This document shows positions 1 through 7,599 of a DNA stretch of 12,267 nt, piece after piece (position 1 is the stretch's first letter; the number at the start of each line of letters is the position of its first letter). The translations under genes were made by a program, and so were the position numbers. The notes beneath the pieces are model-generated. The model was not told the origin of the DNA. It did not search any database and saw nothing but the letters and a program-made list of their open reading frames with translations. Source of the stretch: Planctomycetaceae bacterium (GTDB lineage Bacteria; Planctomycetota; Planctomycetia; Pirellulales; Pirellulaceae); NCBI GenBank assembly GCA_003501565.1, contig DNPC01000388.1, positions 1-12,267 on the forward strand, read 5' to 3'.

Positions 1-82
1 GGCGCCGCCGCGTTCGCCTAGGATGAGCTTTCGAGAAAGTTTCCTCTAGTCCTCCAGTTGCGCGGCGTCGCTCAGCGGGCCA

Positions 83-565
83 CTAGGACTCGGCTTCCAG
101 TTCGAGCAGGGCACTGATGACCTGAGTGTCATGTCCATCTACTTTGACGCGTTTCCAGACCTTGGCGACCTTTCCCGCTGAATCAATCAAGAATGTGCTG
201 CGTTGAATGCCCATTGACTTCTTGCCGTACATATTCTTTTCGCGCCACGCGCCGTACTTTTCGGCGACTTTATGGTCTTCGTCGGCGAGCAGTGGGAAGT
301 TCAGGTCGTATTTGTCTCGGAACTTCCCGTGGGACTCAACATTGTCGGCGCTGACTCCCAGAACCGTAGCTCCGTGCTCCTGCAACTCACTCTTGCGGTC
401 GCGAAAAGCGCAGGCTTCCTTCGTGCATCCAGGGGTGTCATCCTTTGGGTAGAAATACAGAACGACCGGGCTACCCTTCAGATCTGCCAGCTTTACTTTC
501 TCACCTTCGTCGTTTTTGAGCGTGAATGCAGGTGCTTTGGCACCCGGTTCAATCCAGTCAGCCAT
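83..565 (-). CDS. bcp: Thiol peroxidase of the Bcp/PrxQ peroxiredoxin family
   Basis: A cytoplasmic 160-residue peroxiredoxin that would reduce hydrogen peroxide and organic hydroperoxides with electrons from thioredoxin. The sequence shows the Bcp active site: Y-PKDDTPGCT with the peroxidatic Cys47 and Thr44, and the resolving Cys52 five residues later in the EACAFRD segment, the atypical two-Cys arrangement of this family. The GIQRSTFLID segment near residue 122 carries the conserved Arg. Length matches the usual 150-160 residues and there is no signal peptide. The ATG at 565 is preceded on the minus strand by AAGGA (574-578), eight bases away, which supports this start. It is divergent from the secretin gene and separated from it by a long gap, so it is probably its own transcription unit. 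The family call is secure; physiological substrate is inferred from the family. Confidence 0.95.
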   Translation of the reverse strand: MADWIEPGAKAPAFTLKNDEGEKVKLADLKGSPVVLYFYPKDDTPGCTKEACAFRDRKSELQEHGATVLGVSADNVESHGKFRDKYDLNFPLLADEDHKVAEKYGAWREKNMYGKKSMGIQRSTFLIDSAGKVAKVWKRVKVDGHDTQVISALLELEAES

Positions 566-614
566 CTACATAATCCTTGTTTGAAGCTTTCGCATAAATA
601 CTGAGTACGACACG

Positions 615-664
615 CCCCCATCTTGGGGAGAGTTGTACGTGAGGAGCGAGCGTTCTGGGAGGGG
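615..664 (-). repeat. Intergenic repeat, copy A (GC-rich, hairpin-tipped)
   Basis: The segment starts with a small hairpin (CCCC at 616-619, GGGG at 625-628) and ends with GGGAGGGG (657-664). Its centre GTGAGGAGCGAGCGTTC matches copy C (9121-9168) read on the other strand, where the same stretch is GTGAGGAACGAGCGTTC. Arm, core and end come in the same order in copies A, B and C. This resembles a REP-type extragenic element. It sits just upstream of bcp, in non-coding DNA. Function unknown. Confidence 0.6.
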
Positions 665-1239
665 ACACATCCACCAGCGATGAGTGCATCGGTCGACATT
701 GCGGCTGGCAAGAACGCCTGGCAAAGTGTTGCTAGCAGTCAACTTTCTGCGTCTGGCCTGTCGCCTTGCGGATGATTCTGCTAGCTACACATTTCGGAGT
801 GAAGATTCTGCGTGGCAAGCAAAGGCAAATGCTAGCAATTTACAACCGTTACAGGCCGGACAATCGTTTTTGCTTTACTTGCCGGAATAACCCGAATTTT
901 TTAACACGGTCTGCCGAAAACAAACATTGACGCCCATATTGCGTTTTGGGTACCAGACTTCCAGGATCATTGCATCCGAAAAAGCCAGGTGCCTCGGACG
1001 CGACAGGACGTTGCACCGGCAGTCTTGCTTCGGTGGTGGGTGTTTCGCCGTGATCTTCAGGGTCGCAGCGACACTTACCTAGCACTTGCTGGAAGTGGGA
1101 TGTGGCAGCACGATGCTGCGACATTTGACACAGCCAGCGAACCAAGGCTGCCCAGAGGAAATTGGCCGTGCGGGAAGACGGCGAATTGGGCTGGCATTTT
1201 CGCCATACGGCCGGGCATCCGGTTCTCACCATCGCGAAG

Positions 1240-1245
1240 AAGGAG
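1240..1245 (+). promoter_or_regulatory. Shine-Dalgarno sequence that fixes the TTG start of the secretin
   Basis: AAGGAG ends seven bases before the TTG at 1253, the best ribosome site anywhere near the 5' end of this frame. The codons that follow TTG immediately encode a basic and then hydrophobic signal peptide. Together these outweigh the GTG 264 bases upstream. Confidence 0.8.
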
Positions 1246-1252
1246 AGTCGCG

Positions 1253-4200
1253 TTGAGTCAGGAAACTACGAAACTAAAGCGACGTTGGTTAGCACGGCTG
1301 CTCAGGGGTTCTGCCTCGGCACTGTGGATGGCACCTGCCTTGCTGGCGCCGGTCATTATGACGGCCGCCACGGATGAAGCTCTGGGCCAAGCGCCGGTTA
1401 CACCGGCATCGGCAATCACGGCTCCACCACAGGCCGCCACGCCTCAAACCGCAGCCGTAACGGATCAGTTTGTGTTGGATTGGCTCAACTATGCAGCCGC
1501 CAACACCAAGGACATCAAGGTTGCCTCACAGGCCTACACTGAAGCACTTCGCGGCCGCAAGCTGATGAAGGTCCAAGGCAAAGACCTGAATGGCCGCGTT
1601 GAAGAACGCCTCAAGCAGGTGCAAAGCCAGCTGTTGAAAGTTGGTGTAACACCCAAGCACATCGAAGAAGCAGCATTGAAGCTTGGGCCGGTCGTTGCCG
1701 CGCCTCGCATTGCTCCAGTCCAAACTGCATCTGCAGTCGCAAACCTACCAGCTCTGCCTGGCACCACGACGGCGAGTCCCGTCATTCCGGCCAGCAGCGT
1801 TGGCAGCCCAACCGCCAAAGTCGCTCCTGCGATGCAACTGCCCGCCCCGGGCGCTGCCGAGCAGAAGATCAGCCAAGGCGTGTTTTGGCCCCGAAACCAA
1901 GGCAACTCCGCTACGGCAGCTAGCGGTCAACTCACGCCCGCGACACCAGTCGAGGCCGACGCCAGTGGCGAAGACCTTTACCGCCGTGGACTCGAACGAC
2001 TCGCAGCAGGCGATCGTGAGGCAGCCTACGAACTATTCAGCTCAGCCTGGCGCTTCGAAGGTGAAATGGATGTCACCACACGTGCCCAGCTGAAAGACAA
2101 GCTGACCAGCATGCAACCACGTCGAGGTGGACCTGAGCAAATCAGTGCATCACCGATTGACCAGGTAACCCGAGACCAAATGCTCGCTCGTCAAAAGTGG
2201 ATGAGCGAAGTGGCAGGTGAGATCAGCAAGGCTGAGGCCAACCGCGAAGCGGAACCACAAGTCGTAGCCGATCGCTTGCAAGTTCTGCGAACTCGCGTCT
2301 CGCAAAGCGGCCTAGACGGAAAGACCAAGAAGCAGTTGCTAACGTTGGTCGATCGTCAAATTGCGACTCACCAAATCTACATGTCTCAGAACCGAGCCGC
2401 GATTGAACAGAATCTGAAGAACCAGCAGGTTCGCGATGAAATTGCACTCGACCAAGAGCAAACCTACAAGACTCAACAGCAAATCGCATCGCTGGTCGAT
2501 AGCTATAACGACCTGATGGATGAAGGTCGCTATGCAGAAGCCGAAGTGGTTGCAAAGCAGGTCGGTGTGCTCGACCGAGACAGCGAGATCGCAAGTCTGT
2601 TGATTGCCAACGCACGCACCGCTCGCCGGATCCTCGAGTCCGAAGAGATCATTGCGGCGAAGGAAGATGGATTCGTCGATGCACTCAACGACGTAGATCG
2701 ATCTGCGATTCCCTACACCGACTCCGACGGGATGTCGTTCCCTGAGAACTGGGGCGATATCTCTCGCAACCGAGCAGAGCTACTGGCTAGCCAGAACAAT
2801 GGAATGAGCCCTGCTGATGCGATGGTCTACGAGAGACTCAAGACTCCCGTCTTGGTCAACTTCAAGAACCGACCACTAACGGAAGTAGTCGACGTTCTGC
2901 ACAACATGACCGGCGTGCAAATCATCGTCGACGAAGTTGCTATGGAACGTGAGGGCCTCGGCTCGGCTAGCGAAATTGGTATCTCGCTGGCACTCCAGTC
3001 TGAGATTCAAATGCGAAGTGCTTTGAATATCATGCTTCGAAGCCATGGGCTGAGCTATCAAGTCCGCGACGAAGTCCTGGTGATCTCCTCTGCGAATGAC
3101 GACGTCAGAGCCAATGTCACGCGAACCTACAACGTTAAAGACTTAGTAGTTCCGATTCCTAACTTCCGCACCGATAACAACAGCGGAATGGCAGGTGCGA
3201 TCCGGCAAGCTTACGAAACTGCTTCCGCCGGACGCGGGCTAATTGCAGCCGCTGAGAATAGCGGACGTGTGGTTCCAGCCAGCTACGCAGGAACGGGCGA
3301 CATGACCAACCCTGCTGCTCTTGGCCAATTCAACCCACTGGCCGGTGGCAACCTACCTCAGCAATTTGGAGGTGGTCTCCTGGGCGGTAGTAGCAGCGGT
3401 CCTCTAGTCGGGCCTGGTCCTGGCATGATGAACATGGGCCCACAAGCTCAAGGTGGTGGTGCCGCGTTCGCGGACTTCGGTACCCTGATCAACTTGATCC
3501 AAACCACAGTTGTACCTGACAACTGGGACCTTAACGGTGGCCCAAGTACGATTCAGCAGTACCCAGCCAACCTTTCGCTGGTCATCAGTGCACCTCAAAC
3601 GACGCACGAAAAAGTCGCTGAGTTGCTTGAGTCGCTGCGTCGCCTGCAGGATTTGCAAGTGACCGTAGAAGTCAAGTTCATCACGCTCAACGACACGTTC
3701 TTCGAGCGAATGGGTGTCGACTTTGACGTCAAAGTGGATGACAACGTAACACGATTGCCTGCGGACGATAGCGGCAACAGTGCGAGCATCGGCCTCAATG
3801 CGGAGTTCAACCCCTTCACCGGGACAGTTCCTGTCACAGGTGACTTGGACATCACGCTCAGCAACAACACCTTTGGTGGTGCGACTCCACCGTTTGGTGC
3901 TCCTGACCCTGGTACCGGTGCATCACTGGGCTTCGCGATCCTCAGCGACTTGGAGATGTTCTTCTTCATGAATGCTGCTCAGGGTGACCAACGTACCAAC
4001 GTACTGCAAGCACCTCGTGTAACGATGTTCGACGGTCAATCCGCGACGGTTACTGATACGACCAGTCGCCCGTTCGTCACAGGCTTGATCCCTGTCGTCG
4101 GTGACTTCGCCGTCGCTCAGCAACCGGTCATCGTTGTCCTCAACGAAGGCACCGTGCTCAACGTTCAGGCGACGGTATCGGCGGACAAACGATTCGTCCG

Positions 4201-4624
4201 CATGACGATCAACCCGACCTTCTCGGCCATCGACCGAGTCGACACCTTCACCTTCGAAGGAACGCGAACGACCCGCTCGGGTACGAACGTTCTTGATCCG
4301 GCTGGCGAGATCACGGGTGAAAACGACGACGTCGAAGAAATCGTGACTGGTAGTACTGTTCAACAGCCTAGCTTTGCCTTCACCAACATCAGCACAACAG
4401 TAAGTGTGCCGGACGGTGGAACGATCCTTCTGGGTGGGATCAAGCGAATGAGCGAAGGCCGCGTTGAACGGGGCATTCCAATCCTCAGCAAGATCCCTTA
4501 CGTCAACCGATTGTTCAAGAACACAGCGGTTGGTCGTGAGACACGAACCTTGATGATGACGGTAACCCCTCGGATCATCATTCAAGAAGAGGAAGAACGT
4601 AAGTACGGTGTGACGAACAACTAA
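1253..4624 (+). CDS. Large outer-membrane secretin of the GspD/PilQ superfamily
   Basis: A predicted 1123-residue exported protein forming the outer-membrane channel of a type II/IV/Tad-like system. Residues 1-45 are a signal peptide: basic KLKRRWLARLLR, then a hydrophobic core. Residues 50-235 are Ala/Pro/Gln-rich with a short helical part (72-145). Residues 239-510 are helical, starting with a TPR-like segment (241-270) and continuing as probable coiled coil. Residues 531-612 look like an STN/secretin N0-type domain, followed by TRTYNVKDLV (623-632). A Gly/Pro/Met-rich loop (680-737) interrupts the next N-type domain (740-800). The C-terminal secretin domain spans about 800-1110, with TNVLQAPRVTMFDGQ, VPDGGTILLGG (1052-1062) and GIPILSKIPYVNRLF (1074-1088). 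Typical secretins have 600-750 residues, so the N-terminal half is extra. No lipobox is seen. The TTG start is chosen on the ribosome site and signal peptide. Superfamily call is firm; the exact system is not known. Confidence 0.9.
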   Translation: MSQETTKLKRRWLARLLRGSASALWMAPALLAPVIMTAATDEALGQAPVTPASAITAPPQAATPQTAAVTDQFVLDWLNYAAANTKDIKVASQAYTEALRGRKLMKVQGKDLNGRVEERLKQVQSQLLKVGVTPKHIEEAALKLGPVVAAPRIAPVQTASAVANLPALPGTTTASPVIPASSVGSPTAKVAPAMQLPAPGAAEQKISQGVFWPRNQGNSATAASGQLTPATPVEADASGEDLYRRGLERLAAGDREAAYELFSSAWRFEGEMDVTTRAQLKDKLTSMQPRRGGPEQISASPIDQVTRDQMLARQKWMSEVAGEISKAEANREAEPQVVADRLQVLRTRVSQSGLDGKTKKQLLTLVDRQIATHQIYMSQNRAAIEQNLKNQQVRDEIALDQEQTYKTQQQIASLVDSYNDLMDEGRYAEAEVVAKQVGVLDRDSEIASLLIANARTARRILESEEIIAAKEDGFVDALNDVDRSAIPYTDSDGMSFPENWGDISRNRAELLASQNNGMSPADAMVYERLKTPVLVNFKNRPLTEVVDVLHNMTGVQIIVDEVAMEREGLGSASEIGISLALQSEIQMRSALNIMLRSHGLSYQVRDEVLVISSANDDVRANVTRTYNVKDLVVPIPNFRTDNNSGMAGAIRQAYETASAGRGLIAAAENSGRVVPASYAGTGDMTNPAALGQFNPLAGGNLPQQFGGGLLGGSSSGPLVGPGPGMMNMGPQAQGGGAAFADFGTLINLIQTTVVPDNWDLNGGPSTIQQYPANLSLVISAPQTTHEKVAELLESLRRLQDLQVTVEVKFITLNDTFFERMGVDFDVKVDDNVTRLPADDSGNSASIGLNAEFNPFTGTVPVTGDLDITLSNNTFGGATPPFGAPDPGTGASLGFAILSDLEMFFFMNAAQGDQRTNVLQAPRVTMFDGQSATVTDTTSRPFVTGLIPVVGDFAVAQQPVIVVLNEGTVLNVQATVSADKRFVRMTINPTFSAIDRVDTFTFEGTRTTRSGTNVLDPAGEITGENDDVEEIVTGSTVQQPSFAFTNISTTVSVPDGGTILLGGIKRMSEGRVERGIPILSKIPYVNRLFKNTAVGRETRTLMMTVTPRIIIQEEEERKYGVTNN

Positions 4625-4677
4625 TCGTCTCACCGCGATAGCATCACCGCGAGACTCCGATCGCGGGATCTCCAAAT

Positions 4678-4720
4678 CAGGGCTCGAGTGTTCAGTCACT
4701 CGAGCCCTGTTTTCGTTTTC
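4678..4720 (+). terminator. Intrinsic terminator of the secretin gene
   Basis: CAGGGCTCGAGTG (4678-4690) pairs perfectly over 13 bp with CACTCGAGCCCTG (4697-4709) around the six-base loop TTCAGT, followed by TTTTCGTTTTC. This is a textbook rho-independent terminator, 54 bases after the secretin stop. It implies that the tad-like genes downstream have their own promoter. Confidence 0.92.
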
Positions 4721-4880
4721 AGGCAGCCTGCAATTATCTGCGAGCAGGAATCCTCTCTTCGGAAACCCTCTCTTGCCGGCTCGGGAGCTGGTGTCGGTTC
4801 AATTGACCGCCCCCGCTCGCCCATTCTCCCCACACGTGTTGCTATTACGCAACATCTGAGCAGTTGGCGATCTCTAAACG

Positions 4881-4901
4881 CTACGTCGTAGCACTCGAGT
4901 G
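4881..4901. promoter_or_regulatory. Two adjacent palindromes, candidate operator
   Basis: CTACG-T-CGTAG (4881-4891) is followed directly by the perfect ten-base palindrome CACTCGAGTG (4892-4901). They lie about 130 bases upstream of the tadE-like gene. Such paired dyads can be binding sites of a dimeric regulator, but no regulator is identified, and the second shares its bases with the terminator stem upstream. Confidence 0.3.
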
Positions 4902-5029
4902 AGGTGTCCTCGCAACGCGGGACAACTACTGACAGAAATAAGCCAGAAAAGCTCCGCCTCTGGGGAGAAATCGACGTACGCTTTAGATACGGAAGACTTC
5001 ATCGAGAGTGCTATCCCAAGTAGATTCCT

Positions 5030-5494
5030 ATGTCCACCCAATCAGCTTCAAAACTGTTGCGAGCAACGCGACGACGAACAAAACGTCGACGCCACAGCTC
5101 GCGCGATGATCGCCGGGGTGCTGCGATCGTCGAGTTCGCGATCTGCTTGCCTGTACTGGTGGCAGTTACGTTGGCATTCATCGATTTGACGAACTTAATC
5201 TACTTCCGTCAGACCATCAAAATCGCATGCTATGACGCGGCCCGCGCGGCAGCTGAAGCAAGTGCCGATGCTCAATCAGTTCAAGACACAGCGGATCGCC
5301 TGCTATCGATGCGTGGCGTTGAAAACTACGAACTTACGCTGCCCGACGACTTCGATACGATCCCGCGGGGAAGCATCGTAAACGTTGAACTGGCAGTGCC
5401 GCTGAGCGAAATGACCAGCTTCTCGGGAATGGATCTTTGGGAAGACTCGTTGGACAATGGTGTCACGATCGAGACCAGCATCATCAAGGAGTAA
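5030..5494 (+). CDS. TadE-like minor pseudopilin
   Basis: A 154-residue pilin-like protein of the TadE family, expected to be inserted in the inner membrane and to act as a minor subunit of a Tad (tight adherence/Flp) pilus. A very basic leader of 30 residues with many Arg and Lys ends in RRG, followed by AAIVEF and a hydrophobic helix (about 31-57). The Gly30/Ala31 junction, Glu35 at +5 and Phe36 at +6 fit the TadE prepilin-peptidase site. The segment CYDAARAAAEAS (about 67-78) is the usual Ala-rich part after the helix. The rest is a small soluble domain without recognisable motif. ATG at 5030 is the first start in the frame; no strong ribosome site precedes it. It is the first gene of a three-gene cluster and ends four bases before the TadG-like start. 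Confidence 0.85.
   Translation: MSTQSASKLLRATRRRTKRRRHSSRDDRRGAAIVEFAICLPVLVAVTLAFIDLTNLIYFRQTIKIACYDAARAAAEASADAQSVQDTADRLLSMRGVENYELTLPDDFDTIPRGSIVNVELAVPLSEMTSFSGMDLWEDSLDNGVTIETSIIKE
5486..5491 (+). promoter_or_regulatory. Ribosome site of the tadG-like gene, inside the end of the tadE-like gene
   Basis: AAGGAG consists of the final Lys-Glu codons of the upstream gene and lies seven bases before the GTG at 5499. It fixes that start codon and suggests translational coupling. Confidence 0.75.
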
Positions 5495-5498
5495 CAAC

Positions 5499-6653
5499 GT
5501 GATTGCACTTTCCAAAACACAACGACGCGGTTCGGTCACAGTTACCTTCTTGCTATTGTTGACTGCGGTCATCGCAGTCGGTGCGATGGCGGTTGACTTT
5601 GCACTCATCGAAAGCGCCCGGACGGACCTGCGAGTCACCTGTGACTTGGCATCCCGCGCCGCGATGGTCGACTACATTGAAAACCAGGATGTTGATAGTG
5701 CCAAAGAGCGGGCAAAGACGATTGCTCAAAGTAACGGAGTCATGATGTCGAATTTTGAACTCGATAGTTCGGACATCATTCCCGGCAATTCATCGCCTGA
5801 CTCCAACAATCGCTATATCTTCACCGCCAACCAAACCCCGTTCAATAGTTTCCGCGTGGAAGGGAAATTGACTGACGGGAGCCGCGCGGGGGCTCTGCCT
5901 TTGATGTTCAGCGGTGTCCACAAACGCGACTCGATCGAAATTGATGAACGAGCTACTGCCACCGAGACGCACCTGGACATCGTCTTAGTCCTTGACCGTT
6001 CTGGGTCCATGGCCTTCGACCTGACGGGTACGACCTGGCAATACCCCGATGGTGACTCGTGGGTCATCAACTACTACGAACCACCCGCGGCGGGCAGTCG
6101 CTGGGAGAGTTTGGAGAACGCCATTGGAGTTTTCTTGGATGAGATGGCTGCGAAAACGAAATTGGAAAGCGTCGCGCTGGTCACATACTCGAGTACTGAG
6201 AACTACTACAGTTCGCACTTCGACGAATATTTCTCCAGTACGGAAGTCACAACCGACAGTGGCTTCACAACCAATTATGACGACATCATGGATAGCATCC
6301 TGGACATTGGTGCTGAGCCCGTGATTGGAGGTACGGCGATCAGTTCTGGCATCGATCAAGCTGTTAGTTTGATGAGCACATCTGATCGCTACGGCTACTC
6401 TGAGAAAGTGATCATTCTGTTCACAGATGGCGTGTGGAATGTCGGTTACGATCCCGTCGTCGCTGCCGAGACCGCTCGCGATAGCAACATCACGATTCAC
6501 ACGGTCAGCTTCGGTTCTAACGCCGGTGCAAGCGTGATGGCCAGCGTCGCCAGCACAACAGGCGGAACGGCTTTCGAAGCACCTGGAGACGCTGAATTGT
6601 CTGAGGCATTCCGTGACATTGCTCGTTCAATTGGCCTTACCTACACGGAGTAG
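5499..6653 (+). CDS. TadG-like pilus-associated protein with von Willebrand A domain
   Basis: A 384-residue membrane-anchored protein combining a TadG-type N-terminus with a vWA domain. Residues 9-40 read RRGSVTV and then a transmembrane helix. The Glu at +5 of TadE proteins is replaced by Thr16, which fits TadG proteins, not known to be cut by the prepilin peptidase. Residues 40-158 are a linker with the LASRAA segment. The vWA domain (about 160-380) has a complete metal-ion-dependent adhesion site: Asp166-x-Ser168-x-Ser170 in LDRSGSM, Thr279 in GGTAIS, and Asp310 in LFTDG. A Tyr/Trp-rich insertion follows the first motif. It probably works outside the inner membrane in adhesion or pilus assembly. 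The GTG at 5499 is chosen because AAGGAG precedes it by seven bases. The spacing to both neighbours is four bases, so the three genes likely form one operon. Confidence 0.88.
   Translation: MIALSKTQRRGSVTVTFLLLLTAVIAVGAMAVDFALIESARTDLRVTCDLASRAAMVDYIENQDVDSAKERAKTIAQSNGVMMSNFELDSSDIIPGNSSPDSNNRYIFTANQTPFNSFRVEGKLTDGSRAGALPLMFSGVHKRDSIEIDERATATETHLDIVLVLDRSGSMAFDLTGTTWQYPDGDSWVINYYEPPAAGSRWESLENAIGVFLDEMAAKTKLESVALVTYSSTENYYSSHFDEYFSSTEVTTDSGFTTNYDDIMDSILDIGAEPVIGGTAISSGIDQAVSLMSTSDRYGYSEKVIILFTDGVWNVGYDPVVAAETARDSNITIHTVSFGSNAGASVMASVASTTGGTAFEAPGDAELSEAFRDIARSIGLTYTE
6647..6650 (+). promoter_or_regulatory. Ribosome site of the second tadE-like gene, inside the end of the tadG-like gene
   Basis: GGAG is contributed by the last codons of the tadG-like gene (Thr-Glu) and lies seven bases before the ATG at 6658. 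The arrangement repeats the one at the preceding junction. Confidence 0.65.
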
Positions 6654-6657
6654 AGCA

Positions 6658-7092
6658 ATGAGTCGCATTCGAGCTAAGGCGAGCCGAAACGCTACAAGAC
6701 GCAAGCAGAGAACGCTGCGCGCCGGTACGGTCGCGACAGAAATGGCGGTCTGCTTGCCGATCTTGTTCATGGTGTTTCTCGGTAGCATCGATTTGATTCG
6801 ATACAATTTACTGCGAAACGTGATCACGCATGCAACGTACGAAGCTGCGCGGACGGGTATTGTCAAAGGCGCCACGATCGAAGACGTTCAGCAGGTAGTC
6901 GAAACCGAGTTGGATCGCTTTGCGGCGCCACTGGAGTATACGATTACGACCGATCCGGCCGTTCTACCTGCAGTAGGCAGTGAAACGCTCACGATCACGA
7001 TTACTTGCGACGTTAGGGAAGCGGGCTGGATACTGTCTGATCACTTCCCGGGCGATACGATGCAAGAATCCATGACCATTCAGCTTGAATGA
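6658..7092 (+). CDS. Second TadE-like minor pseudopilin
   Basis: A 144-residue pilin-like protein, paralogous in design to the first gene of the cluster. A basic leader of 23 residues ends in LRAG, followed by TVATEM and a hydrophobic helix (about 24-47). Gly23/Thr24 with Glu28 at +5 fits a TadE/TadF prepilin-peptidase site, with Met instead of Phe/Tyr at +6. HATYEAARTGIVKGA after the helix is the typical TadE segment. The C-terminal part is a small beta-rich domain with one Cys (ITCDVREAG). The ATG at 6658 is chosen over a start 45 bases upstream because it has a GGAG at seven bases and leaves a four-base gap. It could be the TadF-equivalent of this cluster; family membership is clear, the exact subtype is not. 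Confidence 0.85.
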   Translation: MSRIRAKASRNATRRKQRTLRAGTVATEMAVCLPILFMVFLGSIDLIRYNLLRNVITHATYEAARTGIVKGATIEDVQQVVETELDRFAAPLEYTITTDPAVLPAVGSETLTITITCDVREAGWILSDHFPGDTMQESMTIQLE

Positions 7093-7599
7093 TCATCAGT
7101 GGTGCTTCTAAAGCGTGGTTTGACTTGGAGAGATTCAAGTTCCCGCGGCCCCACCAGCTGAGTGCGATTCGGCTGGTTGGTCCTAGAGAAGCCGGATTTG
7201 CCGCCAATTTAAGGCCCCCCAGCCATTACAAAGACACAGCAACCTAGCTCCCGTGGGTTGCCCGCAGGCGAGGCCCGTATCTTACTACAAGACCGCCTTG
7301 CCTATCTGGCCGGATCTTCCACTCCGGCTACCACTTAACGCGCCCATCGGGCTGCGGTGCCAGTCTAAGTCCCAGATTCGCGGGATTTCTCTCCATTCCA
7401 CCTCCCGCTAGAGCGTGTCCACCGTTCGAGAATCGTTGCGTTTTCTGGAGTTTGCTCGAAATCGGGGCCTGTACAGATAGCGGAGATCTGTAAAATCGAG
7501 AGCGACGCGCGAGGGGTTGCTTCGCGGTCACGTGCGGTGGAGCGTACTACGATTTGTTGCCGGTTCACCGACGCATTAGAACACTTCCGGAGATCCTCA
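7093..7599. other. Intergenic region before the thioredoxin-like gene
   Basis: A 507-bp stretch without a convincing gene. No clear terminator for the pilin cluster is seen; the best hairpin there is only five pairs (ACTTG 7123-7127 with CAAGT 7136-7140) and lacks a T-run. A second dyad, ACAGAT (7473-7478) with ATCTGT (7486-7491), lies about 110 bases before the next gene and is followed by AAAAT. GGAG at 7589-7592 is the ribosome site of the next gene. Promoters could not be identified. Confidence 0.5.
7473..7491. promoter_or_regulatory. Six-base dyad upstream of the thioredoxin-like gene
   Basis: ACAGAT and ATCTGT flank a seven-base spacer, followed directly by AAAATC. It could be an operator or a short RNA hairpin in the leader. 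There is no independent support for either. Confidence 0.25.

Larger units (their letters stand above)
566..1252. other. Divergent intergenic region between bcp and the secretin gene
   Basis: A 687-bp stretch without a convincing gene. It should hold the promoters of both flanking genes, but I see no clear -35/-10 pair. It contains one copy of the intergenic repeat (615-664), three eight-base GCTAGC-centred palindromes at 730, 779 and 830, and the Shine-Dalgarno sequence of the secretin gene. The secretin reading frame is open back to a GTG at 989, but that part lacks a signal peptide at its own N-terminus and a ribosome site, so I treat 989-1252 as untranslated leader. Confidence 0.6.
4625..5029. 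other. Intergenic region between the secretin and the tadE-like gene
   Basis: A 405-bp non-coding stretch. Its left part holds the secretin terminator (4678-4720). At 4881-4901 lie two adjacent palindromes that could be an operator for the downstream cluster. I find no recognisable promoter and no strong ribosome site immediately before the tadE-like gene. The open frames here have no homology-like features. Confidence 0.6.

Noticed and set aside
28..39. CTTTC-GA-GAAAG as terminator of the bcp gene
   Set aside because: The stem is very short with a two-base loop and no T-run on the minus strand.
679..777. A 31-codon frame starting ATGAGTGCATCG in the bcp/secretin gap
   Set aside because: No ribosome site, no recognisable product, and it overlaps one of the palindromes.
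879..907. TTGCCG and TAACAC with a 17-base spacer as a promoter for the secretin
   Set aside because: Both boxes match the sigma-70 consensus poorly, and nothing else supports it.
1534..1930. Minus-strand and alternate-frame open frames opposite the secretin N-terminal region
   Set aside because: The secretin frame carries the signal peptide and continuous domains; the others have low-complexity products and no ribosome sites.
3923..4699. A 258-codon open frame on the minus strand opposite the secretin
   Set aside because: It lies wholly against the conserved secretin domain and runs through its terminator; its product is rich in Arg/Asp/Val without motifs. It is a frame shadow.
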